From: Spelaeicoccus albus
Lineage (GTDB): Bacteria; Actinomycetota; Actinomycetes; Actinomycetales; Brevibacteriaceae
DNA length: 64,000 bases
Assembly (NCBI RefSeq): GCF_013409065.1
Contig: NZ_JACBZP010000001.1
Span: forward strand, 2,108,001-2,172,000
Direction: 5' to 3'
Positions 53,170 to 62,527 of this stretch are shown here, one piece after another. The notes under the pieces were generated by a model. It worked only from the letters and a program-made list of their open reading frames with translations. It did no database searches and had not been told where the DNA came from. Each line of letters starts with the position of its first letter. Positions within the stretch are counted from its first letter, which is position 1. The translations under genes were made by a program, and so were the position numbers.

Positions 53170-54098
53170 GACGTCGTCCCGGAAGGCGTCGGGCCCGCCG
53201 GCTGCTCGGCGACCCCGCCGGCGAACTCGTCGGCAAGGGCCTCGGCCGGGGCCAGTGCAGTGACGAGCCTGTCGCGCAGTTCGTTGCCGCGGCGAGCGAA
53301 TCCGCGTTGAGCCGCAACGTACTGGGCCTTGCCGGCCGGGGTCTCGACGGGCACCGCCGTATACCCCCAGGCCGACAAGTCGTACGGCGCCGCGCGCATG
53401 TCGAGCACGCGAATGTCGCGAGCCAGCTCGAAAGCGTCCAGCAGCAGATTACCGGGAACCAGCGGGCCGAGCTTGGTCGCCCATTTGTAGATGTCCATCC
53501 CGGCGTGCAGGCAGCCGGGCTGTTCCAAGTCCGGTGCCGACCGGCGAGTCGGCGCGAGCTCGTTCCGGGGCACGGCGTCCGGCGTAAAGAAACGGAACGC
53601 GTCGAAATGCGTGCACGAAATACGGCTCGACTCGACGACCCGGTCGGTCTCGTCCGCGCCGAGCCGCAAGGGAATCGGATGCCGGGTGCCGTGCTTGTCG
53701 CTGCGGTAGACCATTGCCCATTCGTGCATCCCGAAACAGCCGAACCGGCCGGGCCGGCCCGCCGTCCGGCGCAATAGGTCGGCGATATACCGCACGGCTG
53801 ATCCGCGCTCGCGCACAAACGCTGCGATGTCGACCTCGGCGTCGTCGGTGCGGCCGACGGGCCGGTACCACCGCCACGAGGCGCGTTCGCCGGCGCCGGC
53901 CAGAACGACGCCGGCGCCGGGATGCCATCGCCGCAACTGGGCGGGGCGGTACGGGTAGTACGTGTACAAGAAATCGTCGACCGGTTCGGTCAGGCCGCGG
54001 GCCGTGCGGTCGCGGCGCGCACGGGTGAGCTCATTGGCGCGCTCGGCGTGTGCATCGGCGCGGCACCGCCAATCGGCGGCGTTCAGGAATTCGCCCAT
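53166..54098 (-). CDS. Conserved actinobacterial protein (family annotated as 3-methyladenine DNA glycosylase)
   Basis: A 310-residue soluble protein. Recognisable blocks are EPVDDFLYTYYPYRPAQLRRWHPGAGVVL near the N-terminus, RFGCFGMHEWAMVYRS in the middle, THFDAFRFFTPDAVPRN, and QPGCLHAGMDIYKWATKLGPLVPGNLLLDAFELA. This pattern belongs to an actinobacterial family that databases often label 3-methyladenine DNA glycosylase, but no recognised glycosylase active site can be pointed to, so the function is open. ATG 54098 is chosen because the alternative at 54167 adds an Arg/Pro-rich stretch unlike the family. Confidence 0.65.
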   Translation of the reverse strand: MGEFLNAADWRCRADAHAERANELTRARRDRTARGLTEPVDDFLYTYYPYRPAQLRRWHPGAGVVLAGAGERASWRWYRPVGRTDDAEVDIAAFVRERGSAVRYIADLLRRTAGRPGRFGCFGMHEWAMVYRSDKHGTRHPIPLRLGADETDRVVESSRISCTHFDAFRFFTPDAVPRNELAPTRRSAPDLEQPGCLHAGMDIYKWATKLGPLVPGNLLLDAFELARDIRVLDMRAAPYDLSAWGYTAVPVETPAGKAQYVAAQRGFARRGNELRDRLVTALAPAEALADEFAGGVAEQPAGPTPSGTTS

Positions 54099-54153
54099 CC
54101 GTCCAGGGTAGGGCGGCGGCCGCGCCGGTCGCCAGCCACGGGCCCGGCCGCCG

Positions 54154-54351
54154 TCAGCGCTCGACAAGGAAGTGCCAGCCGGCCCACCACCAGAACACCA
54201 CGAGCACGACGGCGGCGGACCTGCTTGCCAGCACCCGCTTCATCAATGCCGGAAACGATGCCAGCGCGCGCCCGGCCGCGCCCCAAACGGCTATGACGAT
54301 GACGGCTGCAGCGCAAAGCGCAAATCCGGCGATCGTCGAATCGCGCATCAT
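54154..54351 (-). CDS. Small membrane protein, DUF6186-like
   Basis: A 65-residue protein with two hydrophobic helices (STIAGFALCAAAVIVIAVW and AAVVLVVFWWWAGWHFLV) and a Trp-rich C-terminus typical of a small actinobacterial family. It overlaps the upstream membrane protein gene by 4 bases (ATGA), so the two are co-expressed. Function unknown. Confidence 0.72.
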   Translation of the reverse strand: MMRDSTIAGFALCAAAVIVIAVWGAAGRALASFPALMKRVLASRSAAVVLVVFWWWAGWHFLVER

Positions 54352-54920
54352 GGTCGTCGCCTCCAACGCAGCAGACAATATCCGAGCGCTACCCAGCAAA
54401 CAACGAATGCCGCGCGCGCCGGCGGCGGATTCAGCGCCGGATCGACCAGGTCCGAGATCGAGGGATGCCGGTAATCGCCGGACGGCGACACTTCCAGTAG
54501 GTATGTCGTGAGCTCCCAGAGAGCCGCGGCCAGACCGACGCATGCCCAGGCCCAGCCGGCCCGAACCATCGGTGCACCGGACTCGGGCGTGAACCCGGCG
54601 GCGCGCCGCGGCCAGACCGCCACGACGACCGGCAGGCCGATCACGAAAACCAGCACGGCGTCCGCTATTGAATATCGGGCGGACGCTCCGCCGGCGACGC
54701 CCGCGGCCACCGCAACGACGGCACACCACGGCCACGGCGGAACGCCGGGGTCGACCCGGACCTCGGCCGAGCGCGGCAACAGGCCGTCCGCGACCAGCGC
54801 GGCCCCGACGGCGAGGAATACGGCGCCGTCCAACGGTGCGCCGCGGTACAGATGGAAGCAGCCGGTCACGATGACTATCAAGGTGGCCGGGGTCAGAGTT
54901 CTGAGCCAGCGCGTCGACAT
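54348..54920 (-). CDS. Conserved membrane protein
   Basis: A 190-residue protein with about five or six hydrophobic helices and a basic C-terminus (CLLRWRRRP). It lies directly upstream of, and overlaps, the DUF6186-like gene, a pairing seen in other actinobacteria. ATG 54920 is preferred to 54983, which adds a basic stretch. A domain of unknown function is likely; nothing more can be said from sequence. Confidence 0.7.
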   Translation of the reverse strand: MSTRWLRTLTPATLIVIVTGCFHLYRGAPLDGAVFLAVGAALVADGLLPRSAEVRVDPGVPPWPWCAVVAVAAGVAGGASARYSIADAVLVFVIGLPVVVAVWPRRAAGFTPESGAPMVRAGWAWACVGLAAALWELTTYLLEVSPSGDYRHPSISDLVDPALNPPPARAAFVVCWVALGYCLLRWRRRP

Positions 54921-55008
54921 CCTGGACTCAATATAGAACCAGTTGAGGCGGATCGGCCGACTGAACCGTTTTGCGCTACGCAAACGCCTGCGAACCGCAG
55001 ACGTCGCG

Positions 55009-55014
55009 TACCCT
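55009..55014 (+). promoter_or_regulatory. -10 box of the FAH-family gene, probable leaderless start
   Basis: TACCCT ends 7 bases before the GTG at 55022; the GTG begins the normal family N-terminus and has no ribosome site. Confidence 0.45.
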
Positions 55015-55021
55015 GGAACAC

Positions 55022-55801
55022 GTGCGTATTGCGAGATTCATCTTGGACGACGAACCCCACTACGGCGTCGTGGAAGGCGACCCGGACGACGCGGCCGAAC
55101 TCGTCGTCCTCAGCGGCGATCCCTTCTTTTCGCCGGCCCAGCCGACCGGCCGGCGGGTGCCGGCCGACGACGTCCGGCTCCTGGCGCCCATCATCCCGCG
55201 CTCAAAGGTGGTCGGAATCGGCAGGAACTACGCCGACCACGCCGCCGAGCTCGGCAATGAGGTGCCTGCCGAACCGCTCATGTTCTTCAAGCCGAACACC
55301 GCCGTGATCGGCCCGGACGACCCGATCCGGCTGCCGGCCGTCAGCGAATACGTCAGCTACGAGGTCGAACTGGCAGTCGTCATCTCCCGTATCGGCAAGA
55401 ACGTCCCCGTCGACAAGGCGGACGACCACATCCTCGGCTACACGATCGCCAATGACGTCACGCTACGCGATTTGCAAAAGTCCGACGGCCAATGGTCCCG
55501 GGCCAAGGGATTCGATACGTCGTGCCCGATCGGGCCGTGGATCGAGACCGAACTGGACGTCAGCGATCTCGGCATCCGCTCGTGGGTGGACGACGAGCTC
55601 AAACAGGACGGTCGCACGTCCCAACTCGTGCACGGCATTCCCGAGCTGATCTCGTACGTGTCCGAGACCATCACCTTGCTGCCCGGCGATATCATCCTGA
55701 CCGGTACGCCGGCCGGGGTCGGACAGATCACCGACGGGCAACGCGTCACGCTCGAAATCGAACGGATCGGCCGGATGAGCAACCCCGTCCTCGACGCTTA
55801 A
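55022..55801 (+). CDS. Fumarylacetoacetate hydrolase family protein
   Basis: A 259-residue member of the FAH superfamily, which cleaves or isomerises 2-oxo or acylpyruvate compounds. VVGIGRNYADHAAELG holds the catalytic loop, SYEVELAVVI the acidic metal ligands, GYTIANDVTLRDLQ the next ligand, and GDIILTGTPAGVG the phosphate-like loop. Acylpyruvase or oxaloacetate-related activity is common in actinobacterial members just before gltX. The stop lies 45 bases before gltX, so both may be co-transcribed. Confidence 0.88.
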   Translation: MRIARFILDDEPHYGVVEGDPDDAAELVVLSGDPFFSPAQPTGRRVPADDVRLLAPIIPRSKVVGIGRNYADHAAELGNEVPAEPLMFFKPNTAVIGPDDPIRLPAVSEYVSYEVELAVVISRIGKNVPVDKADDHILGYTIANDVTLRDLQKSDGQWSRAKGFDTSCPIGPWIETELDVSDLGIRSWVDDELKQDGRTSQLVHGIPELISYVSETITLLPGDIILTGTPAGVGQITDGQRVTLEIERIGRMSNPVLDA

Positions 55802-55846
55802 GACTCACTCTTGACAACACACCTGCTAAGGAATCACACCTAAAAA

Positions 55847-57319
55847 ATGTCTGACGTACGCGTACGTTTTTGCCCGTCGCCCACCGGAACCCCGCATGTC
55901 GGAATGGTCCGGTCGGCCTTGTTCAACTGGGCCTACGCCCGGCACACCGGCGGTAAGTTCGTTTTCCGAGTCGAAGACACCGATGCCGCACGCGACTCCG
56001 AAGAGAGCTTCGGCCAAGTCGTTGACGCGCTCCGCTGGCTTGGTCTCGACTGGGACGAAGGCATCGAGGTCGGCGGCCCGAACGAGCCGTACCGGCAATC
56101 GCAGCGCAGCGACATCTACGCCGACGTCATTGCCAAACTGACCGAAGCCGGGCACGTGTACGAGTCGTTCTCGACGGCGGCCGAGGTCGAAGAGCGCCAT
56201 CGGCAGGCGGGTCGCGACCCAAAGCTCGGTTACGACGGCCATGACCGCGACCTGACCGACGCCGACAAGGCCGCATTGCGGGCGGAAGGCCGCGAACCGG
56301 TCCTGCGAGTGCGAATGCCCGACCGCGACATCGTGCTCGAGGACCTCGTGCGCGGTACCATCACGTTCCCGGCCGGATCCGTACCGGACTTCGTTGTCGT
56401 CCGGGCGAACGGGAAGCCGCTCTACACGCTCGTCAACCCCGTCGACGACGCCCTCATGGGCATCACGCACGTGCTGCGCGGCGAGGACATCCTCTCGTCG
56501 ACGCCACGCCAGATAGTGCTGTACGAGGCGTTGAAGGACATCGGCGTGGCCGCGCGAACTCCGCAATTCGGGCACTTGCCGTTCGTGATGGGCCAGGGCA
56601 ACAAGAAGCTGTCCAAGCGCGACCCCGAATCGAATCTCTTCGTCCACCGGGACAGAGGCTTCCTGCCCGAGGGCCTCGTGAACTATCTGGCATTGCTCGG
56701 CTGGTCGATCGGCCCGGATCGCGACGTCTTCAGCGCCCGGGAGCTCGTCGAAGCCTTCGACATCCGCGACGTCAACCCGAACCCGGCCCGCTTTGACCAA
56801 AAGAAGGCCGAAGCCATCAACGCCGCACATGTCCGGCGGCTCGAGCCGGCGGACTTCCGTCAACGGCTATTGCCGTATCTGCGGGCCGCAGGTCTGGTGG
56901 GCGACGAGCTGACGAGCCGGCAGGACGCCGTCCTGACGGCCGCTGCGCCGCTTGTGCAAGAACGCATGACGCTGCTGGGGGAGGCGCCCGGCATGCTCGG
57001 GTTCCTGTTCACGGACGATGATGCGCTCACGATTGACGACGACGCTCTCAAGGGGCTGAAGGACAACGCAGGCGAGGTCCTGGCCCGATCGATCGACGTG
57101 TTGTCGGAGGCGAGCGATTGGAAGGCGGACGATCTGCAGTCTTCGCTCAAGGCAGTGCTTGTCGAAGAGCTCGGCATCAAGCCTCGGCTCGCCTTCACGC
57201 CGTTGCGCACGGCGGTGACCGGACGCCGCGTTTCGCCGCCTCTTTTTGAATCGATGGAGATCCTCGGGAAGGAATCGTCGCTGGCTCGGCTGCGCTCGCT
57301 GGCCGAGCGCCTGGGATAA
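55847..57319 (+). CDS. gltX: Glutamate--tRNA ligase
   Basis: A 490-residue class I synthetase. The HIGH-type motif is [11 protein letters not shown], and the KMSKS-type motif is [10 protein letters not shown]. In bacteria of this kind it often charges both tRNA-Glu and tRNA-Gln, the latter then being amidated; the two tRNA genes directly downstream fit such a role. The ribosome site is weak (CACACCTAAAAA). Confidence 0.96.
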   Translation: MSDVRVRFCPSPTGTPHVGMVRSALFNWAYARHTGGKFVFRVEDTDAARDSEESFGQVVDALRWLGLDWDEGIEVGGPNEPYRQSQRSDIYADVIAKLTEAGHVYESFSTAAEVEERHRQAGRDPKLGYDGHDRDLTDADKAALRAEGREPVLRVRMPDRDIVLEDLVRGTITFPAGSVPDFVVVRANGKPLYTLVNPVDDALMGITHVLRGEDILSSTPRQIVLYEALKDIGVAARTPQFGHLPFVMGQGNKKLSKRDPESNLFVHRDRGFLPEGLVNYLALLGWSIGPDRDVFSARELVEAFDIRDVNPNPARFDQKKAEAINAAHVRRLEPADFRQRLLPYLRAAGLVGDELTSRQDAVLTAAAPLVQERMTLLGEAPGMLGFLFTDDDALTIDDDALKGLKDNAGEVLARSIDVLSEASDWKADDLQSSLKAVLVEELGIKPRLAFTPLRTAVTGRRVSPPLFESMEILGKESSLARLRSLAERLG

Positions 57320-57328
57320 GCCCTCGTT

Positions 57329-57358
57329 TTGGCACGCACGGCGTCAATCTAGTAGAGT
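57329..57358 (+). promoter_or_regulatory. Promoter of the tRNA-Gln/tRNA-Glu unit
   Basis: TTGGCA (57329-57334), an 18-base spacer and TAGAGT (57353-57358) lie 92 bases before the first tRNA. Confidence 0.55.
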
Positions 57359-57449
57359 CGTCTGTCGGTACTGCTGCTGAGGACGGGCCACTTCGCGAGA
57401 GCGGAGGCGCACCGAATCGGCCCCTGGACGGGCAAGCGGCGGACTACTT

Positions 57450-57521
57450 TGGGGTATGGTGTAATTGGCAACACAGCGGTTTCTGGTACCGTCGTTCTAG
57501 GTTCGAGTCCTGGTACCCCAG
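57450..57521 (+). tRNA. tRNA-Gln (anticodon CTG)
   Basis: A 72-base cloverleaf: the acceptor TGGGGTA (57450-57456) pairs with TACCCCA (57514-57520), discriminator G57521. The anticodon stem GCGGT/ACCGT-like encloses the loop TTCTGGT, with anticodon CTG; the T-arm has GGTTCGAGTCC. CCA is not encoded. Confidence 0.95.
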
Positions 57522-57590
57522 CTCACGGAATTTCCGTGGGTATTGCCGTGTCAAAACGGTTGTGCGAAACCCGGCTCGCAAGAGCCATCG

Positions 57591-57663
57591 GCCCCCGTCG
57601 TCTAGTGGCCTAGGACGCCGCCCTCTCAAGGCGGTAACGGCAGTTCGAATCTGCTCGGGGGTA
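57591..57663 (+). tRNA. tRNA-Glu (anticodon CTC)
   Basis: The acceptor GCCCCCG (57591-57597) pairs with CGGGGGT (57656-57662), including a first G-U pair, discriminator A57663, and CCA is encoded at 57664-57666. The anticodon stem CCGCC/GGCGG encloses CTCTCAA, anticodon CTC; the T-arm contains AGTTCGAATCT. Confidence 0.95.
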
Positions 57664-57774
57664 CCATCGTGAAACTTTGCTCTTCCCGTTAATTCCCGCT
57701 CGGATTCCGTGCGCTTACCAACCCGCCCGGCCGCCCGGCATGGAACTGTTGGGGGCCCACGCGGAGCGGAGCGA

Positions 57775-58179
57775 TCACGAACGGTCGCGCCACTCCCGGG
57801 CCAGGATGCTCATCAAAATCTCGTCATGGAATTCGCCGTCGTGGAATACCGTCTCGCGTCGACGTCCTTCGCGCGTGAAGCCGGTCTTTTCGTAGGTCCG
57901 AATAGCACGGGTGTTGAATGCCCAGACCGAAAGATCGATCCGGTTGAGGCCGAACTCCAAAAAGCCGTAGCGAACGATGGTGCTCACCGCATCGGCGCCG
58001 TACCCGAGACCGACATGGTCGGGGCCGAGCATGACGCCGAGCGTTGCGGCGCGAATCACCGGGTTGACGCCGTAAAACGCAACATGGCCGATGAGATCGT
58101 CGCCGCCGAGCGGCGACACGGCGAAGCCGACTCCGGTCGAGTCGGCGTTGGCGCTCCACGCCCGCAAGGTGTCGGCCAT
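57775..58179 (-). pseudogene. 5'-truncated GNAT acetyltransferase (RimJ/RimL-like)
   Basis: The frame encodes only the C-terminal 134 residues of a RimJ-type acetyltransferase: GHVAFYGVNP..AATLGVMLGPDHVGLGYGADAV carries the acetyl-CoA loop region, and RIDLSVWAFNTRAIRTYEKTGF the typical final helices. The first strand and helices, about 50 residues, are missing. The frame upstream enters an inverted-repeat element at 58187 and then the antisense of the IclR gene. The ATG at 58179 could still make a short product, but the acceptor part of the fold is gone, so the gene is probably inactive. Confidence 0.62.
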
Positions 58180-58186
58180 CCCGCCG

Positions 58187-58263
58187 TTCCGCGTAGGTGT
58201 AGTTTTCCGCGTAGGCGTATGGCGCGATGTACGCCCACGCGGAACACCGAGACCCACGCGGAA
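58187..58263. repeat. Nested inverted-repeat element at the broken end of the GNAT gene
   Basis: TTCCGCGTAGG occurs directly at 58187-58197 and 58205-58215 and in inverse form (CCCACGCGGAA) at 58234-58244 and 58253-58263. The inner pair (58205-58219 with 58230-58244) forms a 15-bp stem with one mismatch and a 10-base loop. The plan of an extra half-site beside a palindrome recalls the four-copy family elsewhere, but the sequence is unrelated. It lies between the truncated GNAT gene and the IclR stop. Confidence 0.65.
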
Positions 58264-58277
58264 CCCGGGCGGGCCGG

Positions 58278-58991
58278 CTAGTTCTTGGCCAGAGCGTCGG
58301 TGAGCAGTGCTGCGGCGTTGATGACGCTGGGGGCGTGCAGGCGCCCGGGCTGCCGGGTCAGCCGCTCGATCGGGCCCGAGATGGACACTGCCGCGACGAC
58401 GCGTCCGCTCGGTCCGCGCACGGGCGCCGATACGGATGCCACGCCGGCTTCGCGTTCGCCAAGGCTCTGCGCCCAACCACGCCGCCGGACGCCGGAGAGC
58501 ACTGTGGCGGTGAACCGGGCTCCGCGAAGCCCCATGTGCAGGCGGTCGGGCTCTTCCCACGCCAGCAGGATCTGCGCGGCCGAGCCCGCCAGCATGCTCA
58601 AAGAGGCGCCGACGGGGATCGAATCACGAAGGCCCATCGGGCGTTCGGCGGCAGCAACGCACACGCGCATATCGCCCTGCCGCCGGTAGAGCTGGGTGCT
58701 TTCCGACGTGCGATCGCGCAAACTCGCCAACACCGGGCCGGCGCTGGCCAACAGTCGGTCCTCGCCGGCGGCAACGGAAAGCTCGGACAGCCGGGGGCCG
58801 AGCACGAAGCGGCCCTGCATGTCCCGAGTGACGAGACGATGGTGTTCCAGTGCGACGGCCAAGCGGTGCGCGGTCGGCCGGGCAAGGTTCGTCGTCGTCA
58901 CAAGCTCGGCAAGACTTGACGGGCCCGACTCCAAAGCGGAAAGAACCGTTGCGACCTTATCGATGACGCCGACGCCACTAGAATTGTCCAT
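58278..58991 (-). CDS. IclR family transcriptional regulator (NdgR/LtbR-like)
   Basis: A 237-residue regulator: N-terminal winged helix ([41 protein letters not shown] in register) and a C-terminal ligand domain with the conserved SGPIERLT. It is divergent from leuC, the standard position of NdgR (Streptomyces) and LtbR (Corynebacterium), which control leuCD and other amino acid genes. ATG 58991 gives the normal length; the frame open to 60422 is antisense to leuC. An inverted repeat lies between the two starts. Confidence 0.92.
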   Translation of the reverse strand: MDNSSGVGVIDKVATVLSALESGPSSLAELVTTTNLARPTAHRLAVALEHHRLVTRDMQGRFVLGPRLSELSVAAGEDRLLASAGPVLASLRDRTSESTQLYRRQGDMRVCVAAAERPMGLRDSIPVGASLSMLAGSAAQILLAWEEPDRLHMGLRGARFTATVLSGVRRRGWAQSLGEREAGVASVSAPVRGPSGRVVAAVSISGPIERLTRQPGRLHAPSVINAAALLTDALAKN

Positions 58992-59001
58992 AGGACGATA
59001 T

Positions 59002-59025
59002 TGCAGTCTCAATTCGTGAGATGCA
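59002..59025 (+). promoter_or_regulatory. IclR-type operator between the IclR gene and leuC
   Basis: The 24-base interval reads TGCA-G-TCTCA-ATTCG-TGAGA-TGCA; TCTCA and TGAGA are inverted around five bases and both ends are TGCA. The TCTCA..TGAGA core resembles known leuCD operators of NdgR/LtbR. It lies 11 bases before the IclR start and 66 before leuC, suited to control of both. Confidence 0.75.
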
Positions 59026-59090
59026 AATCCAGTCCCACCAGTGGTGTCCTTAATCTGAAGGACAACAGCAGTATCAGCTTGGAGGAAATG

Positions 59091-60518
59091 ATGGGGCAGA
59101 CACTCGCCGAGAAGGTGTGGAACGCGCACGCTGTGCGTCACGGAGAAGACGGAGCTCCGGACACGCTGTACATCGACCTTCACCTCATTCACGAGGTCAC
59201 GAGTCCGCAAGCGTTCGAAGGCCTGCGACTGGCCGGGCGCACGGTCCGGCGTCCGGATCTGACGATCGCGACCGAGGACCACAACACGCCGACAGTGGAC
59301 ATCGACAAGCCGATCGCCGATCTGACGTCTCGCACGCAAATCGAGACCTTGCGCGCCAACGCCGAGGAGTTCGGCGTCCGAATCCATTCCCTGGGCGACC
59401 CCGAACAGGGCATCGTGCACGTGGTTGGCCCGCAGCTGGGCCTCACTCAGCCGGGAATGACCGTCGTCTGCGGCGACTCGCACACCTCGACACACGGGGC
59501 ATTCGGCGCCCTGGCGTTCGGTATCGGCACGTCCGAGGTCGAACACGTGCTTGCCACTCAAACCCTGTCCTTGGCGCCGTTCAAGACCATGTCCATCCTG
59601 ATCGAAGGCGAGCTGCCCGAGGGGTCCTCCGCCAAGGACATCATCTTGGCGGTCATCGCGAAGATCGGCACCGGCGGCGGACAAGGCTACGTGCTCGAAT
59701 ACCGCGGCAAGGCAATCGAGAACCTCAGCATGGAAGCCCGCATGACGATCTGCAATATGTCGATCGAAGCGGGCGCCCGCGCCGGGATGATCGCCCCCGA
59801 CGAGACGACGTTCGAGTACGTCAAGGGCCGCGACCACGCCCCGAAAGGCGCCGACTGGGACGATGCCGTCGACTACTGGCGCACGCTGCGCACCGACGAC
59901 GACGCCGTGTTCGACGCCGAGGTGGTGTTGCAGGCCGAAGAAATCCAGCCGTACGTCACCTGGGGCACCAATCCCGGCCAGGGGCTGCCGTTGTCGGGCA
60001 GCGTCCCCGATCCGGAGAGTTTTGCCGATGAATCGGCTCGCATCGGCGCCGAGAACGCGCTGAAATACATGGATCTCGAACCCGGCACCAAGCTGAAGGA
60101 CATCGCCGTCGACACCGTCTTCCTGGGATCGTGCACCAACGGTCGCATCGAGGATCTGCGCGCGGCGGCCGACGTGATCAAGGGCCGGACCAAGGCGGAC
60201 GGCGTGCGCCTCATGGTGGTGCCCGGGTCGGCCCGGGTCCGATTGCAGGCCGAGGCCGAAGGCCTCGACAAAGTATTCAAGGAGTTCGGCGCCGAATGGC
60301 GGTTCGCTGGCTGCTCGATGTGCCTGGGCATGAATCCGGATCAGCTGAAGCCCGGCGAGCGTGCCGCCTCGACGTCCAACCGCAACTTCGAAGGCAGACA
60401 AGGCAAAGGCGGTCGCACGCACCTGGTCAGTCCGCTGGTCGCGGCCGCCACGGCCGTGCGAGGCACCTTGTCCTCGCCCGCCGACCTGGAACCGGTCGCC
60501 GAACCGGCCGCCGTATAA
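59091..60518 (+). CDS. leuC: 3-isopropylmalate dehydratase, large subunit
   Basis: Isomerises 2-isopropylmalate to 3-isopropylmalate and, in the citramalate route, citramalate to 3-methylmalate. The 475-residue aconitase-fold protein has [25 protein letters not shown] and the three cluster cysteines in FLGSCTNGR and [16 protein letters not shown] site at 59081-59085 suits ATG 59091 better than ATG 59088; the frame open to 59001 overlaps the operator. leuD follows after 35 bases. Confidence 0.96.
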   Translation: MGQTLAEKVWNAHAVRHGEDGAPDTLYIDLHLIHEVTSPQAFEGLRLAGRTVRRPDLTIATEDHNTPTVDIDKPIADLTSRTQIETLRANAEEFGVRIHSLGDPEQGIVHVVGPQLGLTQPGMTVVCGDSHTSTHGAFGALAFGIGTSEVEHVLATQTLSLAPFKTMSILIEGELPEGSSAKDIILAVIAKIGTGGGQGYVLEYRGKAIENLSMEARMTICNMSIEAGARAGMIAPDETTFEYVKGRDHAPKGADWDDAVDYWRTLRTDDDAVFDAEVVLQAEEIQPYVTWGTNPGQGLPLSGSVPDPESFADESARIGAENALKYMDLEPGTKLKDIAVDTVFLGSCTNGRIEDLRAAADVIKGRTKADGVRLMVVPGSARVRLQAEAEGLDKVFKEFGAEWRFAGCSMCLGMNPDQLKPGERAASTSNRNFEGRQGKGGRTHLVSPLVAAATAVRGTLSSPADLEPVAEPAAV

Positions 60519-60553
60519 CGCACTGTCAGTCTTCCGAAGGGAATGCTCACGAC

Positions 60554-61162
60554 ATGATGGAAAAAATCACCACCCACACAGGCATTGGCGTCCCGCTACG
60601 GCGCAGCAACGTCGACACCGACCAGATCATCCCGGCCGTCTACCTCAAACGGGTCTCCCGTACCGGGTTCGAGGACGCGCTGTTCCACGCGTGGCGGCAA
60701 AACGACGACTTCGTCCTCAACCAGGAGCCGTACCGGAACGGTTCGGTACTCGTGGCCGGAAGCGATTTCGGCACCGGGTCGTCCAGGGAGCACGCCGTCT
60801 GGGCACTCAAGGACTACGGATTCAAGGCCGTCTTGTCGTCGCGGTTCGCCGACATCTTCCGGGGGAACTCGGGCAAGCAAGGGCTTGTGGCCGCTCAAGT
60901 GGCTCAAGACGACATCGAACTGATCTGGAAGATCCTGGAAAATCATCCGGGGACCGAAATCACCGTCGACCTCGAAGCCAAGACCGTGCACTGCGACACG
61001 TTGACGGTGCCGTTCGGCATCGACGACTACACCAGATGGCGCCTTTTGGAAGGTCTCGACGACATCGGACTGACCTTGCGCCACGAGGACGACATCAGCG
61101 AATTCGAAACACACCGCGCGGCGTGGCGCCCGAAAACGCTTTCGGGCACGGATCTTCGGTAG
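60554..61162 (+). CDS. leuD: 3-isopropylmalate dehydratase, small subunit
   Basis: The 202-residue swivelling domain that completes the LeuCD enzyme: [20 protein letters not shown] at the N-terminus and [17 protein letters not shown] with the conserved substrate-binding serine and arginine. Two adjacent ATGs (60554 and 60557) are possible starts, with GAAGGGA at 60535-60541. It belongs to the leuC transcript; murA follows at 42 bases. Confidence 0.96.
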   Translation: MMEKITTHTGIGVPLRRSNVDTDQIIPAVYLKRVSRTGFEDALFHAWRQNDDFVLNQEPYRNGSVLVAGSDFGTGSSREHAVWALKDYGFKAVLSSRFADIFRGNSGKQGLVAAQVAQDDIELIWKILENHPGTEITVDLEAKTVHCDTLTVPFGIDDYTRWRLLEGLDDIGLTLRHEDDISEFETHRAAWRPKTLSGTDLR

Positions 61163-61204
61163 AGTTAGCTCCCGGCGGCCCGTGGGTCGTCCGGGAAGGA
61201 CTGA

Positions 61205-62527
61205 ATGATGTTAACCGTCGCAGGGGGTCGCCCCCTTCAGGGTGAAGTGAGCGTCCGCGGAGCCAAGAACCTGGTGCCGAAAGCGATGGTCGCGGCCATC
61301 CTGGGCTCCGAACCGAGTGTATTGCGCAATGTGCCGGCAATCCGTGACGTGGACGTCGTCCGCGGTCTGCTGAGCCTGCACGGAGTCGAGGTCACGAGCG
61401 GGCCGGACGCCGGGAATCAGGACGGCGAGCTTGTCCTCGACCCGCGCAACGTCGAGTCGGCACACGTGGCCGACATCGGCATGCACGCCGGATCCAGCCG
61501 TATCCCCATCTTGTTTTGCGGTCCGCTGCTGCACCGGCTCGGGGAGGCCTTCATTCCGGATCTCGGCGGTTGCCGCATCGGCGACCGTCCCATCAACTAC
61601 CACCTGGACGTGCTGCGCAGCTTTGGCGCAGTCGTCGACAAACTCGACTCCGGGATCCATATCCATACGTCCGGCCGTCTGCAAGGCACGAAAGTCAAAT
61701 TGCCGTACCCGTCCGTCGGCGCAACCGAACAGGTGCTGTTGACCGCAGTGTGCGCCGAGGGCGTGACGGAGCTTTCCGGCGCGGCGATCGAGCCGGAGAT
61801 CATGGACCTGATCGCGATCTTGCAAAAGATGGGCGCCATCATCAGCGTCGACACCGACCGGGTCATCCGGATCGACGGAGTCGAACGACTGGGCGGATAC
61901 GTCCATCGGGCACTCTCCGACCGGATCGAGACGGCATCCTGGGCAAGTGCGGCGCTGGCAACGAACGGCGAGATCTACGTGCGCGGGGCCACTCAGCCGG
62001 AAATGATGACGTTCCTCAACGTGTTCCGCCGCATCGGCGGGGAGTTCGAGATCGACGAGAACGGGATCAAGTTCTCCCACCCCGGGTACGATTTGAACTC
62101 GCTGGTACTCGAGACCGATGTCCATCCCGGCTTCATGACCGACTGGCAGCAACCCCTCGTCGTCGCGCTGACGCAGGCCGGGGGTCTGTCGATCATCCAC
62201 GAGACCGTCTACGAGAACAGGTTCGGGTTCACCGACGCGCTCCGGGACATGGGCGCCGTCATCCAGGTGTACCGCGAATGTCTGGGCGGCACGCCGTGCC
62301 GGTTCGGGCAAAGCAATTTCAACCATTCCGCGGTGGTCTCCGGACCGACCAAGCTGCAAGGCGGGTCAATCGTGGTGCCCGATCTGCGGGGCGGTTTCAG
62401 CCACTTGATCGCTGCGTTGGCCGCGGACGGCGAATCAAAAGTTGAAGGAATCGAGTTGATCAACCGCGGGTACGAGAACTTCATGGGCAAGCTCGGCGCG
62501 CTCGGCGCGGACGTCACCCTGGTATGA
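61205..62527 (+). CDS. murA: UDP-N-acetylglucosamine 1-carboxyvinyltransferase
   Basis: First committed step of peptidoglycan synthesis: transfers enolpyruvate from PEP to UDP-GlcNAc. The 440-residue protein has SVRGAKNLVPKA at the start and the fosfomycin-target cysteine in DLGGCRIGDRPINYH, so fosfomycin sensitivity of the enzyme is expected. The internal pseudosymmetric repeats of the EPSP-synthase fold are visible (GATEQVLLTA, ALATNGEIYV). The placement after leuD and before plsC is a conserved actinobacterial order. It overlaps plsC by 4 bases. Confidence 0.95.
   Translation: MMLTVAGGRPLQGEVSVRGAKNLVPKAMVAAILGSEPSVLRNVPAIRDVDVVRGLLSLHGVEVTSGPDAGNQDGELVLDPRNVESAHVADIGMHAGSSRIPILFCGPLLHRLGEAFIPDLGGCRIGDRPINYHLDVLRSFGAVVDKLDSGIHIHTSGRLQGTKVKLPYPSVGATEQVLLTAVCAEGVTELSGAAIEPEIMDLIAILQKMGAIISVDTDRVIRIDGVERLGGYVHRALSDRIETASWASAALATNGEIYVRGATQPEMMTFLNVFRRIGGEFEIDENGIKFSHPGYDLNSLVLETDVHPGFMTDWQQPLVVALTQAGGLSIIHETVYENRFGFTDALRDMGAVIQVYRECLGGTPCRFGQSNFNHSAVVSGPTKLQGGSIVVPDLRGGFSHLIAALAADGESKVEGIELINRGYENFMGKLGALGADVTLV

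Noticed and set aside
58280-58560. N-terminal half of the long frame in front of the GNAT gene
   Set aside because: It is antisense to the IclR coding region and is Arg/Pro-rich, so it cannot supply the missing acetyltransferase domain.
58278-60422. 714-codon minus-strand frame reaching from the IclR gene across leuC
   Set aside because: Only the last 237 codons are the IclR regulator; the rest is antisense to leuC and crosses the operator.
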